Position numbers and translations under genes: made by a program
Shown: piece after piece, positions 44,846 through 57,094 of the stretch
Layout: every line of letters starts with the position of its first letter
Position numbering within the stretch: the first letter of the stretch is position 1
Origin: Chelonoidis abingdonii
Taxonomy: Eukaryota; Chordata; Testudines; Testudinidae
Direction of reading: 5' to 3'
Assembly: GCF_003597395.2 (NCBI RefSeq)
Contig: NC_133770.1
Coordinates: 11,315,041-11,379,040 of the forward strand
Length of the DNA stretch: 64,000 bases
The notes under the pieces: model-generated
Told to the model about the DNA's origin: nothing
The model's input: only the letters and a program-made list of their open reading frames with translations
Databases searched by the model: none

Positions 44846-45627
44846 ATGTTGGAGTCCTTATTATTTCCCCATGCAATCTGCACTGACTTTCTGAAACTAA
44901 TTGCCTCTTTTTCAGTGCGCAGACTCGGCAAGTCTACAGTGATGTCCCAGATGAGGATCTGTTAGTCTCTCCAGCAAATCTGTGCCACAATAAGCAAGCT
45001 TTCACAGGCTAAAGCTCACCAGACTTTGGTGAATATTTCCTTTTCTGTTGCCTTGCTTGGTAAAGAAAATTATCCCCAGCCATGAGACCTGGAAACCTAG
45101 AGAGCTCCAGCATCAGAGAGATGCATCTCAGAACAGGCCTGGTGCTGCATTCAGTTGCTTCGATCTTTCTGAGATATTACGTGCTGTTGTTTTAGAAGGA
45201 GGGAGAACAGGGGGGGAAACAAGCTATGCAAGAAAGATACTGGTTTTCGAGGCAAGATCTCCAGTCACAAAACACATTGATGAGAAAGGCTAGTCATAAG
45301 CTTTTTGGGAAAGGGGCCAACTTTTTGTTCTTTGTGTGTACAACACCTAGCACAACGGGGACTTGATCCACGGGTGGGGTTGCTCGGTGCTACTACAATA
45401 GGATAAATAAATAAGAGTTAAGACACTAGTCTGAGACTCAGGAGATCTAGGTTCAGTTCCCAGCTTTGCCACAGACTGAATGTATGTCCTTGGGCAAGTC
45501 ACAGTCTCTGTGAGTCGATTCTCTATCTGTAAAATGGGAATGATAATATTCCTTTCCTCTCGTTCTTGTCTCCATCTAGATTGCAAGTTCTGTGGGGCAA
45601 GGTCCGTCTCTTAGTACATGGAGGTAC
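44846..45627 (+). repeat. ~785-bp duplicated segment, copy A
   Basis: Aligns in direct orientation with 51183-51975, starting at ATGTTGG(A)(G/T)TCCTTATTATTT. By eye 85-90 % of positions agree in the first 260 bases. The shared part includes apparently non-repetitive sequence (GCACTGACTTTCTGAAACTA), a SINE tail (45305-45415) and the head of a second SINE. Confidence 0.8.
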
Positions 45628-45700
45628 TAGAACAACACAGACTGATTTCATTGGGGTCCCCAGTTGCCACCATAATACAAATAATATAAACAGACAGCCA
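45415..45700 (+). mobile_element. CORE/MIR-like SINE with tail, ended by a hAT insertion
   Basis: Head AGAGTTAAGACACTAGTCTG, body AGATCTAGGTTCAGTTCCC and CTTGGGCAAGTCACAGTC, tail TGGGGTCCCCAGTTGCCACC and AATACAAATAATATAAA, where the hAT at 45703 begins. Confidence 0.75.
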
Positions 45701-45702
45701 GT

Positions 45703-46169
45703 CGGGGTGAAAGTAACATAGAGAACTTATCAATACGGAAGATTGGCTCCAGGCCTCCAGAAGGGACTAGGCCATAGGTGGAAGAGGCAGAGGCTCGGGC
45801 GCAAGGGGTGGAGTTAAAGGTCAGCCTTCCCCAGCCAGCCCATCCGTGCTGCCTGGCCCACACCACCCAAGGCTCTGCTGGCGATTTAAATGGGGCTCCG
45901 GCCACTGCTGTGGTAGCAGTGGCTAGGAGCCCTGGGCCCTTTTAAATTGCTGGGCCATGGGGCAACTGCCCCTTTTAGCCCCCCCCCCCTCCCAGTTGGC
46001 GGCAGTACTGCTGGTAGGGTCCCTAGGAGGAAAAAGGGGCAGTGATATTAAAGGGTCCTTAAAGCGCAGCCACAGCAGCGCTTTAACATCAGCTGCATAC
46101 GGGTCAGTACCAGTGGCCACTTCTTACTGGTACAGCATATCAGCCCATACCGGCCCACTTTCACCCCTG
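45703..46169. mobile_element. hAT-type MITE, 8-bp target duplication
   Basis: Ends CGGGGTGAAAGT and ACTTTCACCCCTG. Flanks CAGCCAGT (45695-45702) and CAGCCAAT (46170-46177) match at 7 of 8. The 467-bp body has inverted segments such as GGCCACTGCTGTGGTAGCAG. No transposase. Confidence 0.8.
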
Positions 46170-46389
46170 CAGCCAATTAAACAACAAAGAAAGCCCAAAT
46201 GGTAGGGGAAAGGGGACATGGAAATGCATTCAACCAGCAAACTCTTTCATACAAAATTCCACAAAACAGACTTTTGCACCTTCCACATCTCTAGTCTAAA
46301 ATGCTATTTCCCTCCAGATCACACCTGAAAGGAGAAGCCCATGGGCCTGATTCTCCTTTTGCCTGGCCAGGTATAAATCAGGATTAATT

Positions 46390-46965
46390 ACATAGAATCA
46401 CAGAGTTGTAGTACTGGAAGGGACCTCGAGAGGTTATCTAGTCCAGTCCTGCACTCAAGGCGGGACTGAGTATTATCTAGATCTTTGATGAGCAACCTGC
46501 ATTTACATTTGAACGGCCACTCACAGCTCCCAGTGGCTGCAATTTGCCAATCCCGCAGCAACCATTGGCCGTGAAAATTTAAACAAACTGTCTGGCAGCC
46601 AGCAGATTACTCTGATGGGCTGCCTGCGGCCTGCGGACCACAGGCTACCCATCGCTGATCTAGACCATCCTTGACAAGTGCTGGTCTAACCTGCTTAAAA
46701 ATCTCCAATGATGGAGATTCCACAACCTGTGTAGGTAATTTATTCCAGTGCTTGACCACCCTGACAGTTAGGACGATTTTCCTAATGTCCAACCTAAACC
46801 GCCCTTGCTGCAATTTAAGCCCATTGCTTCTTGTCCTATCCTAAGAGGTTAAGAAGAACAATTTGTCTTCCTCCTTCTTGTAACAACCTTTTATAGACTT
46901 GAAAACTGGTATCATGTCCACTCACTCTTCTCTTCTCAAGTGTAGCTTCATTGATGCCAGTGGAG
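46390..46965 (-). mobile_element. CR1 3' end, split by a hAT element
   Basis: Antisense CR1: AGAATCACAGAGTTGTAG, GGAAGGGACCTCGAGAGG, then the hAT, then CATCCTTGACAAGTGCTGG, CAGTTAGGACGATTTTCC and ACTCTTCTCTTCTCAAG. The encoded C-terminus ([18 protein letters not shown]) is recognisable on the minus strand near 46680-46770. Confidence 0.8.
46483..46657. mobile_element. hAT-type MITE inside CR1, 8-bp duplication
   Basis: Left end CTTTGATGAGCAACC and right end GGCTACCCATCGCTG are inverted. Flanks ATCTAGAT (46475-46482) and ATCTAGAC (46658-46665) match at 7 of 8. Removing 183 bases restores the CR1 order. Same family as 19400-19560. Confidence 0.85.
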
Positions 46966-48224
46966 CTACACTGAGGTAACACTGGTGTGAGAAGAGAATA
47001 CAGCCCACAAGCCCATGGATTCAGGCAGCTCATATCACTTTTGCTGGGAAAACCCATGATTACATCCACTCCCCATCAGTGACAGAAACTCTGCCCATAT
47101 TTGGAGGAAAGAAGGGGCTACATGCAACCTCCACTCCACTAGCAGATTGCAGCAGATTGGAAAAACCCATTAGGGAATTGCAGGTAGTTAGAGCACTTAA
47201 AAAGAGCACAGGACTGACAAGAGAAGGATAGAGGGACAGGCTGCTTGGGACATGTTCAGTCCAACCAACATGGCCCTAAGATTGGTTCCTAGGAACCTCT
47301 GGGCCAAACATAAAGCTGTCTTACCATGACTTCTAGGGTAGGTTAGCAGTGGTACTGCCCCCTGCTCTCCTCTAGGAGTGAATTTCTTCTTGAGTACAAG
47401 CCACACTCCTTGAACCCATGGGGGTTAATCAAGCGCACAGATACTTAGCAATGGAAGGGACCAGCTTCTTACCAGCGTTTGCTTAAATATTCAAGTCAGC
47501 AAGGCAAGAGGCATGAATGGCGCTGCTCCCTGCAGTACCAGGCTGAGACCCCAGTACCCTAAGATCCACTGGAGTTCAATGACAACACTTTGCCCATTCC
47601 ATGCAGCCACCAACCGAAATAGCTACCACACCTGGAGCGTGGCTTTGAAGAGAAATTCTTGTTCAAACAAGGCCTCATGGATTCTAGGAAACAAATCCAG
47701 CTGCTTCAGATGGGATGCCAGGCCTGAGAGAAAGTGACAGCTCAACCTCCTCCGCCCCTGAGGGCTTTGGAAGCGCGGCCATAAGGAGTACAGCAAATGA
47801 AGTCCCTGGTTTCTGAAAACCACTAAAGGAAACCTTTGAAGTGCAGATCCCTTTGATCAGCTCTGCCCTCACTGGAGAGCCGTGAAGGCCACAGCAGGTA
47901 GCGCTAGCTACAGCAGGAGGGCATAATAAACGCATGGCACCAAATTATTGTTTACACAGTAATTCATTCTCTTCCCTGTTATGTGCCTTTCCCAGAGCCA
48001 TGCATGACTTTAGTGGGAGTTGCGGCAGCTAAACACCTCGATGATGAATGCAGTATAATAACTTGGACCGTTAGACAGATAGGAAGCATTCAGCCCCTCA
48101 TAGCATTGGGCCCCCAGCTGCATAAAGAGCAGCATCCTTCCTTTACTTGATACAGTGAGAAATGAAACAGAATCTAGAGGAAGCCGGAACAGTGTGTTTT
48201 CCCCTCAGCAGGGAATAAAGGCCT
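46966..48224. other. Intronic sequence, nothing recognised
   Basis: Minus-strand frames around 47623-47935 lack domain similarity and splice support. Confidence 0.4.
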
Positions 48225-48640
48225 TTTCACCATCTATTACAAATCCATGCTACGCCCACAGCTTGAATACTGCATGCAGATGTGGTCGCCCCAGCTCCAA
48301 AAATATATATGGAATTGGAAAAGGTTTAGAAAAGGGCAACACAAATGATTAGGGGTATGGAATGGCTTCCATATGAGGAGAGATTAATAAGACTGGGACA
48401 TTTCAGCTTGAAAAAGAGACCGAATGTGAAAGAGGTCTATAAAATCATGATTGGTATGGAGAAAGTAAATGAGGAAGTGTTATTTACTCCTTCTCATAAC
48501 ACAAGAACTAGGGGTCACCAAAGGAAATTAATAGGCAGAAGGTTTAAACCAAACAAAAGGAAGTATTTCTTCACACAATGCACAGTCAACCTGGCGGACT
48601 CTGGGGAACTCTGTCAAACTGGGACTTTTCATCTCTCTTA
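48225..48640 (+). pseudogene. CR1 ORF2 C-terminal piece, sense, tail-to-tail with the next copy
   Basis: Codes for CR1 ORF2 from the YKSMLRPQLEYC-like segment (near 48240) through [20 protein letters not shown] (from 48345) and [17 protein letters not shown], after which it leaves the CR1 consensus near 48590. It abuts an oppositely oriented CR1 at 48641. Confidence 0.8.
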
Positions 48641-51182
48641 ATATGGCAGCCATTCCATACCCCTAATCATTTGTGTTGCTATTTTCTGAAGCAATATGAT
48701 ATTTTCTGTCTTATTATCTATCCCTTTCTTAATGATTCCCAACATTGTTTGCGTTTTTGACAGCCAGTGCACATTTTGAGTGGATGTTTTCAGAGAACTC
48801 TCCATAATGACTCCAAGATCTATTTCTTGAGTGGTAACAGCTAATTTAGACCCCACCATTTTATATGTATAGTTAGGATTATGTTTTCTAATGTGCATTA
48901 CTTTGCATTTATCAACACTGAATTTCATCTGCCATTTTGCTGCCCAGTCACACAGTTTTGAGAGATCTTTTTGTAGCTCTTCGCAGTCTGACTGGGACTT
49001 AACTACCTTAAGTAGTTTTGTATCATCTGCAAATTTTGCCACATCACTGTTTACCCCTTTTCCCTGATCATTTATGAATATGTTGAGTAGGACTGGGCCC
49101 AGTACAGACCCCTGGGGGACACCACTATTTACCTCTCTCCATTCTGAAAACTGACCCTTTGTTTCCTATCTTTTAACTAGTTACCAGTCCATGAAAGCAC
49201 TTTCCCTCTCATCCCATAACTGCTTACTTTGCTTAAGAGCCTTTGGTGAGGGATCTTGTCAACATAGGTGCTGGAACTAGGGGTGTGGGGGGTGCTGCAG
49301 CACCCTCTTGCTTGAAGTGGTTTCCATCATATACAGGGTTTACAGTTTGGTTCAATGGCTCTCAGCATCCCCACTATAAAAATTGTTCCAGCACCCCTGC
49401 TTGTCAAAGATTTTCTGAAAATCTAAATACACTATATTCATTGGATCCCCCTTGTCCACATGCTTGTTGACCCCCTCAAAGAATTCTAGTAGATTGGTGA
49501 GGCATGATTTCCCTTTACAAAAACCATGTTGACGATCCCCCAACAAATTATGTCCATCTAGGTAACTGAAAATTTTGTTCTTTACTATAGTTTCAACCAA
49601 TTTGCCTGGTAGTGAAGTCAGGCTTTCCGGCCTGTAATTGCCACAGTCACCTCTGGAGCCCTTTTTAAAAATTGGTGTCACATTAGCTGTCCTCCAGTCA
49701 TTCGGTACAGAAGCTGATTTAAATGATAGGTTACAGACTACACTTAGTAGTATTGCAATTTCACATTTGAGATCCTTCAGAACTCTTGGGTGAACATCAT
49801 CTGGTCCTGGTGACTTATTACTGTTTAGTTTATCAATTTGTTCCAAAACCTCCTCTAATGACACCTCAGTCTGGGGACAGTTCCTCAGATTTGTCACCGA
49901 AAGAGAATGGCTCAGGTTTGGGAATATCCCTCACATCCTCAATTGTGAAGTCCAATGCAATGAATTCATTTAGTTTCTCCGCAATGGCCTCATCATCCTT
50001 AAGTGCTCCTTTAGCATCTTGATCATCCAGTGGCCCCACTGGTTTTTTAGCAGGCTTCCTGCTTCTGATGCACTTTAAAAAATTGCTATTACTTTTTGAG
50101 TTTTTGACTAGCTGTACTTCAAATTCTTTTTTGGCCCTCCTAATTATATTTTTACTCTTCATTTGCCAGAGTTTATGCTCCTTTCTATTTTCTTCACTAG
50201 GATTTCACTTCCACTTTTTAAAGGATGCCTTTTTGCCTCTCACTGTTTCTTCTACTTTGTTGTTTAGCACAGTGGCTCTTTTTTGGTTCTCTTACTATGG
50301 TTTTGTTTTTGTTTTTAATTTGGGGTATACATTTAAGTTGAGCCTCTATAATGGTGTCTTTAAAAAGTTTTCATGCAGCTTGCAGGGATTTTACTTTTGG
50401 TGCTGTACCCTTTAATTTCTGTTTAACTAACCTCCTCATTTTTGTGTAGTTCCCCTTTCTGAAATTAAATACTACAGTGTTGGGCCACTGTGGTGTTTTT
50501 CCTGCCACAGGGATGTTAAATTTCATTATATTATGGTCACTATTACCAAGCAGTCCAGCTACATTCACCTCTTGGACCTGATCCTGTGCTCCACTTACGA
50601 TTAAATACAGAATTGTCTCTCCTCTTGTGGGTTTCAGGACTAGCTGCTCCCAGAAGCAGTCATTTAAGGTGTCAAGAAACTTTATCTCTGCATTCCGTCC
50701 TGAGGTGACATGTATCCAGTCAATATGGGGATAGGTTTTTTTATTTTAATACCCTCTCAAATCTCCCTGAGCATTTCACAGTCACTATCACCATATTGGT
50801 CAGGTGGTCCATAATGTATTTCTACTGCTATATTTCTTATTATTCGAGCTAGAATTACTATCCATAGAGATTCTATGTTACAGTTTGGTTCATTTAAGAT
50901 TTTTATTTCATTTGATTCGATACTTTTTTTCACATGTAGTACCATTCCCCCACCAGCATGACCTGTTCTGTCCTTCTGATATATTTTGTACCCTGGTATT
51001 ACTGTGTTCCACTGATAATCCTCATTCCACCAAGTTTCTGTGATGCCTATTATATCAATATCCTCATTCAATACGAGGCACTCTACTTCACCCATCTTAT
51101 TATTTAGGCTTCCAGCATTGGTATACAAGCACTTTAAAAACTTGTCACTTTTTAGCTGACTCTCATTACATGATGTAATTGA
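48641..51182 (-). pseudogene. CR1 LINE ORF2, endonuclease to reverse transcriptase, frame-broken
   Basis: The largest LINE copy here, read on the minus strand. 51128-50757 is the AP-type endonuclease start (TNAGSLNNK, IDIIGITETWW, VIPGYKIYQKDR, GGGMVLHVKK). 50568-50371 is the late endonuclease/linker (SDHNIMKFNI, VFNFRKGNY). 50162-49866 is the linker with FLKCIRSRK. 49897-49410 holds RT fingers and palm (SNKSPGPDDVHPRVLK, IFKKGSRGDCGNYRPESL, VYLDFQKIFDK). 49042-48641 starts at the catalytic FADDTKLL block and ends at [10 protein letters not shown]. Several frameshifts and an inserted hAT (49263-49399) prevent expression. 5' UTR/ORF1 and the 3' UTR are absent. Confidence 0.9.
49263..49399. mobile_element. 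hAT-type MITE inside CR1, perfect 8-bp duplication
   Basis: Ends CATAGGTGCTGGAAC and GTTCCAGCACCCCTG. Flanked by identical octamers CTTGTCAA (49255-49262 and 49400-49407). Same family as 17843-17966. It interrupts the RT palm region of the CR1. Confidence 0.9.
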
Positions 51183-51975
51183 ATGTTGGATTCCTTATTA
51201 TTTTTCTGGGCAAGCTGCACTGACTTTCTGAAACTAATTGCCTCGTCTTCAGTGAGCACTGACTCAGCAAGTCTACAGTGATATCCCAGATGAGGATCTG
51301 TGAGTCTCTCCAGCAAATCTGTGCCACAATAGGCAAGCATGCTCGGGTTAAATCTCACCAGACTTTGGTGAATATTTCCTTTTCTGTTGCCTTGCTTGGT
51401 AAAGAAAGTTATTCCCATCTATGAGACCTGAAAACCTAAAGACCTCCATCACCAGGGAGATGCATCTCAGAACAGGACTGGTGCTGCAGTTCAGTTGCTT
51501 CCATCTTTCTGAGATTTTACATGCTGTTGTTTTAGAAGGATGGAGAACGGGGTGGGGGTGGGACGACAAGCTATGCAAGAAAGATGCCTGGAAAACCAGT
51601 AAGATCTCCAGTCACAAAACACATTGATGAGAAAGGCTAGTTGTAAGCTTTTTGGGGAAGGGGCCACCTTTTTTTTCTTTGTGTTTACACCACCTAACAC
51701 AATGGGCACCTGACCCATTGGTGAGATTTCTCAGTGTTACCACAACAGGATAAATAAATGAGAGTTAAGACACTAGTCAGAGATTCAGGAAGATCTAGGT
51801 TCAATTCCCAGCTTTGCCACAGACTGCATGTATGTCCTTGGGCAAGTCACAATCTGTGTGACTCCATTCCTCATCTGTAAAATGGGAATGATAATATTCC
51901 CTTCCTCGCTCTCTCATCTCCATCTGGATTGTAAATGCTCTGTGGCAGGATCTGTCTCTTAGTATATGTAGATAC
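51183..51975 (+). repeat. ~790-bp duplicated segment, copy B
   Basis: Direct-orientation partner of 44846-45627, offset by about 6.3 kb. It begins exactly where the minus-strand CR1 ends. It includes the SINE tail at 51645-51760 and a SINE body at 51765-51975. A minus-strand frame (51152-51418) runs through copy B, but the matching frame in copy A is broken, so it is not called a gene. Confidence 0.8.
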
Positions 51976-52214
51976 AACACTACTCTCATCTCTCTTTGTT
52001 ACGCAATTCCGTTCTCTCCTGCGGTGCATTTACTTACCCTCCAATTTTGGTGTGTTGTACAAATTTGATCACAGTGGAAATGACATCAACACCCAACAGA
52101 GGAGGACATTAAGCAGCTGGGCAAGGTGCAGAGAGATTATTTAGTTTAGCTGGCCAAAAAGCCTACATAAATCCTCAGTCTTGGCATGGATCTATCACGT
52201 GGCCTGGCCACAAC

Positions 52215-52420
52215 ATAACATAAAAATGGCCATACTAAGGCCAGACCAATGGTCCGTGTAGCCCAGTTTATGTCTTCCGATAGTGGCTGGTGCCAGATGT
52301 TTCAGAGGGAATGAACAGAACAGGGCAATTTTTCAGTAATCCAGACCCTATTGTCCAGTCCTAGCTTCTGGTCAGTAGCACTGCTGCTTGCAGATGGACA
52401 GATGCTTCTCCATTGGACAG
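52215..52420 (-). mobile_element. CR1 3' UTR fragment
   Basis: Antisense tail: AAAAATGGCCATACTAAGGC, TCCGTGTAGCCCAG, ATAGTGGCTGGTGCCAGATG, then GGCAATTTTTCAG and CAGTCCTAGCTTCTGG. Confidence 0.75.
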
Positions 52421-52544
52421 AAATGGCTCCATGGACCACAGCTGGAGAAGCACTGGAATAAGGTATTGGGCAGATCTTAAAACAGGGCTATAAAACCAGG
52501 ATTTAAACTAATCTCTCATTACTAGGGACCAGGATTAAACCTAC

Positions 52545-52710
52545 ATGAGGGTGTGTGGGGGGCGGAATTATCCCACATCTGCCTTCTGTAGGGTTTCTTG
52601 CACTTTCCTCTGAAGCCTCTGGCACCGGCCACTATTGGAGTCAAGATAGTGGACTAGAGAGCCCTGGCATCTGATCCAGTCTGGCAATTCCTATGTATTT
52701 ATGTTACTAT
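52545..52710 (+). mobile_element. CR1 3' UTR fragment, sense
   Basis: TTCTTGCACTTTCCTCTGAA, GCCTCTGGCACCGGCCACTA, GATCCAGTCTGGCAATTCC and TATGTATTTATG. With 52215-52420 it forms an inverted pair of tails. Confidence 0.7.
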
Positions 52711-52904
52711 GCAGAGATACTTTAACCAAAACAGTCTCCATCTCTTCCACGTTTTGAATAGCTGCTGAAGAAAATCTGGCACAAACAAGTGGTTCCTTGC
52801 TCTGCACCTGTCAAATACTCTTGAGGTAAAATCCTAGTACCATTGAAATCAGTGGCAAAACTCCACTGACCTCCAGGGGAGCAGGATCTCACCTGGAGGC
52901 CTAA

Positions 52905-53165
52905 TCTACCCTTAAAAATTAGATTGACATTGCTACAGCACGCACGGCTGTGAAAAATTTTGCACCCTCAATGCTGTAGTTAGGTCAACCTAACCCCCAG
53001 TGCAGATGCAGCCAGACTGACAGAAGGATTCTTCCATCCACCTAGCTACCGCCTCTCAGAGACGTGGATTAACCACACTGATGGAAAAATCACTTCCTTG
53101 AACATAGGAAGCATCTACACTATGACATTACACTAACACAACTACAGCGCCAGAGCTCTGTCATT
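52905..53165. repeat. MITE-like DNA element, diverged
   Basis: Contains TTAGATTGACATTGCTACAG on the left and AACACAACTACAGCGCCAGA on the right, plus CCACCTAGCTACCGCCTCTC in the middle. This matches the organisation of the long GTAGAC-end MITE family, but the termini are eroded. Confidence 0.45.
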
Positions 53166-54682
53166 GGGGAGGCTGTAGCACAGAGATGGCCCTATTATTA
53201 GTTTTCCAGGAATAACTCCTTTCCTCCTCCTCCCTGCCCCCATATCATCTCCAAAACCAAATTTCTTTGAATGTCTTCCGAACACATTTACTAGGGTAAC
53301 TGCTGTCAACATGTCTGTTTTCACAGGGCAGCGACCGTTCTCACATGACAGAGGAACAACTAGTCCTATTCAGTGCTTGAGAGACAGAGAAAAAAAACCC
53401 CGAATGCGAAGCAAAACATTATTGATTGCCAGCACTAGGCGATCTATTTTAGCCCTCTCCAAAGGATGCAATTTATTAAGATGAGAAATATACAAGTCCC
53501 GAAGCCCTCATTTCCACTTGTTCCATTATTAATGGCTCTTGCAGCCTGCAGATGGTAGGATCTGAGGAAAGAGTCTCCCATGAGGAGGGTAACACTGGGG
53601 CTGGGGATCTGGGACATCACCCATCTCCAAGGAGAAGGAGATCACCAGTTCTCTGTGAATACTTAGCTGACAACACACATTCCAAAGGCTGACCTGTTTA
53701 TATGTCAACACCGAAGAGCCTTTGAGGCATGTGGGATTGCTAGGTCAAGTGCTAAAGGCACTTCAAGAAATACACACTAATGCATGCAAAGCCTGTGACA
53801 AGCTCTTTGCCCTCAGTCCCCCCACTCGGCAGGGGATCTGCTGAGTGGCTGGCTCAGAATCCCCAGTTGGCAGCGTAAATTGCATCAAGTCAGTCTGCAG
53901 CTTTTTATGACCACCCGGCAAACAAAAACACACTATGAGTCGTGGGTGCATATTTAGAATCGTTCTTTTTCACTGAGTCTCAGTGTTCACCACTGTCCCA
54001 AGTGTCTGTGGCCAGCTGGAGTGAATGAGGCATAAGGCTTGTTTTTATACCAGCTTGAGATGTGTCACTCATGGGGCAAAATAATCCCTTTGTCTCAGTA
54101 GATAAGAATGAACATCTAGTGGCCCCAAAGGAAAATAACATAATGCTGTTTCAGGCAAATGGAGTAAACTGCATGGTAGATATTTGATATGATAGTACGC
54201 ATACATTGTACAACGAACGGCAGGATTTGCCTTGCATATGGTTTGGATGTAATTAGATCTGTCCAAAGACTTAAGTATTTTAGCAAAGATTGCCTGTTCG
54301 GGAAACAGCCACGAAACAAAAAGTCAGGAGATTAGAACGAAAAAGTTTTGTGAGACTTTGCTTGTTCCCCCCTCCCCACCATTATTAAGATGAAGCTAGA
54401 ATTTTGTGACACATTTTAGTTACCTTCCCCCCCTGGAGTGGGTTGGTTGTGATTGGTCACAAAATTATTGTTTCTGGATCCTTAATCAGCTGGGACCAGG
54501 GAGGTTGGTAGAAACAATTTTGGCTCATTTTCCTCTGAGGGAGCAAGTCAGTCAGAAAAGCAATAGAGTAGAACAATAAAATAACTATAAACGATAGGAG
54601 ATAAAGAATAACTGGTCATAAATATGTAGACTACTGAATCCCCAACCCATCACCCTGTTATGCAACATTCTATCATCTAACT
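53166..54682. other. Intronic sequence, nothing recognised
   Basis: Several frames of 60-67 codons, none with recognisable features. Confidence 0.4.
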
Positions 54683-54906
54683 CAGGGGTCCCCAGTGTGG
54701 TGCCTGTGGGTGCCATGGCGCCCTCCAGGGCCTCTAAGTGCACCCGCATACTGGCCAGTGGACGAGCATTCGCCGAAATGCCACCGACAAGCTGCATCAT
54801 CCAGAGGGCGTCACCGCTGAAATTTCGGCAGATGCTTGTCCACCGCCATGGTCCTCCATGGCTCATCGTCTGGTGCCTGCCAGGCGAAAAAGGTTGGGGA
54901 CCACTG
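54683..54906. mobile_element. hAT-type MITE, 8-bp target duplication
   Basis: Ends CAGGGGTCCCCAGTGTGG and AGGTTGGGGACCACTG. Flanks ATCTAACT (54675-54682) and ACCTCACT (54907-54914) match at 6 of 8. The body has inverted CATTCGCCGAAAT / AATTTCGGCAGATG segments. It accounts for the overlapping frames at 54585-54960. Confidence 0.8.
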
Positions 54907-55035
54907 ACCTCACTCAAACCATTCAGCCTTAATCATCCTTTTATTCTAATATACAGTTGAAACAATCCTGAATTTCTCCAAAATTAGAAAACATTTTTGT
55001 AACAGTTCTTCAAAACAAGCTAATTTTCCAAGTAA

Positions 55036-55053
55036 ACACACACACACACACAC
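55036..55053 (+). repeat. (AC)n microsatellite
   Basis: Nine AC units. A shorter ACAC run occurs near 56545. Confidence 0.85.
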
Positions 55054-55826
55054 TTACTCTTTCAGTGATTTGTCCAGCTACAAAGCCATATACATAACAC
55101 TAATGATGTTATCCATTTTTTTCCCTTGGGATTCTACTCATTTTTGTCATGTCAATGCAAGCACATAGCAAAGTAAAGATCTGCTCCCGTGAAGAGCTCT
55201 TAGAGTTGAGGGCACTCGGCTCTTCCCATGGTTGAGTTCGGCGTTTGATTCTGGTATTACTATACCACATTGGTCTAATTTACCACCGGCACACATAGAC
55301 ACAACCCCTCTGAAGTTGAAGGAATCGAGCACCTCCTCTGCCAGCTGTTGAATTTGGCCAGATGCCTTTTGCTGTCCTTTGAATAACATTTGTTATATAA
55401 CGATTGCATTGTACGGACAAGAATTAAATTCTTTGAATTTTTGAAGTGTCAGAAAAATTTATTGCTATTTCAGAAAAATATTGCAGGGATATTTTTGGTC
55501 TGTTTTTCCATCTATTCTATAGAGTTGACTAAAATTTTATTCGAAATTCAAAAATGGATGAGATTTTGTTCCATGAAAAAATAAGTGTTGACATTTGCCC
55601 CCCGCAATCCACTCTACAAATTATATGCCCAATATCCCATGTAAACCCTCCAACAATTGCCACTATCATTGATAACATTCAGTATTAGTCTAGCTGGTGA
55701 CAAGTGGCCATGGTGAAACGATTGGTATTGCTTACATTTACTATAGCCTCTTGAGTGGACTTGCAAAGAAACCTCAATATGACATTACTTTTTTTGTAAA
55801 ACTTATTCCTCGTTGTAGCTGCTCAT
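55054..55826. other. Intronic sequence, nothing recognised
   Basis: AT-rich; no exon or bounded repeat. Confidence 0.4.
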
Positions 55827-55904
55827 TGTTCTAGCCATCAACTGCTAGATTATCCCATCACGGATGGCAGGGGCATGATAATCCAGTCGTTAGTGGCTAG
55901 AACA
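55827..55904. repeat. Imperfect hairpin, 28-bp arms
   Basis: 55827-55854 and 55877-55904 are inverted with 23 of 28 positions paired (TGTTCTAGCC and GATTATC blocks intact) around a 22-base loop. Possibly a MITE. Confidence 0.55.
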
Positions 55905-57094
55905 CTCAATATTTATGAAGAGAACCCAGATTTACAGGTAAGAGAACATGCAGTATATCTTCTCTTGCTGTTTCAGTTGTGATTTACTCTAGATATTTTA
56001 TCATGTGTATTGCCAGTTTATTCCATGCAGTTTTATTTTAGACTTTTCCACTTTTCATCCATATATAATCATACATTTTGCAACCCATGTAGGGTTCCTG
56101 TGATTTAACCTGGTAAAGCTTTTAATTCTCAATCTTGTATTCAGCTCTGATACATTCATCCATGATAGAGCCTGGAAGGCTGAAGCTAAGAAAAAAAATC
56201 ACTTTCATTTTCTTAGACACTGCGCAGTAGTTTAAATGTAAAGTACATGAACTGCATGGTCTGTAACCCTGGAGTTTATCATCCATTCATCTCAGGGTTT
56301 AATTGGCCTTCTCTGGACCAGCTTTCTGATGTAAGGATAAAGATTATTGGCCAGATTGGGAGCCACTTGCTCATACTGGTGAGCAATTATTAACAAGAGC
56401 AATCCTACTTAAGTGAGTAACTGCTTACCAGCATAAGAGAGTTCTGAAATCTGGTCCTTAAACTGGGTTGACCTGACATTTTTATCTCAACAGAAGTGGT
56501 TCAAGAATGGTACTTCAGTTTACACATAAAAAAAACCCAACACACACACACACTAGGTGCCCTGTTAGCCAGGGATCAAAGATTCAAATGATGTGGAGGC
56601 TGCATTTTGACAGGTACTCCAGCCCTCTCTTTGGACCAGATCTGGCACTTTGACAAAGTCCCAGTGACTTCAGTGAAACAAGTTATACAAGCTGAAAGGT
56701 TTGTTCAGCAAACCTGAGGATTTTTCCTTCACATAATTTGCGAGTAAATTTTTTTAGCATTGAATGGTTGAATAACATTCATTGACTTCAGTAGAAACTG
56801 AATTAGAACCTGACCTCCTGGAAAGTTACTCGTGTTTTTAACTTCTGAACATTAGGGCTGGCAGTGTCAGTTCTCAAGCCTGAGCAGCGCACAGAGATTA
56901 ATCTGATCAGCATAAAGGCTGTTACTGATCGACACAGGGATGTACAATGCTCACAGGAAGCTCCCAGTTCTCACAGGCAGCAGAATGGTAGCAACGGCCC
57001 AGTCACAGGGCAGATATAGCAGAGAGAACTGGAATGAAACCCATTGACCTACAGAAACAGGCAGTCTGACATACATTCATTTTTGCCTGTGATT
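55905..57094. other. Intronic sequence with one MITE-like patch
   Basis: 56345-56460 (CTTGCTCATACTGGTGAGCA, GTGAGTAACTGCTTACC) resembles the palindromic repeat at 11321-11437. Nothing else recognised. Confidence 0.4.

Noticed and set aside
51152..51418. 88-codon minus-strand frame in duplicated copy B
   Set aside because: The corresponding frame in copy A (44846-45627) is interrupted, and no family could be recognised with confidence.
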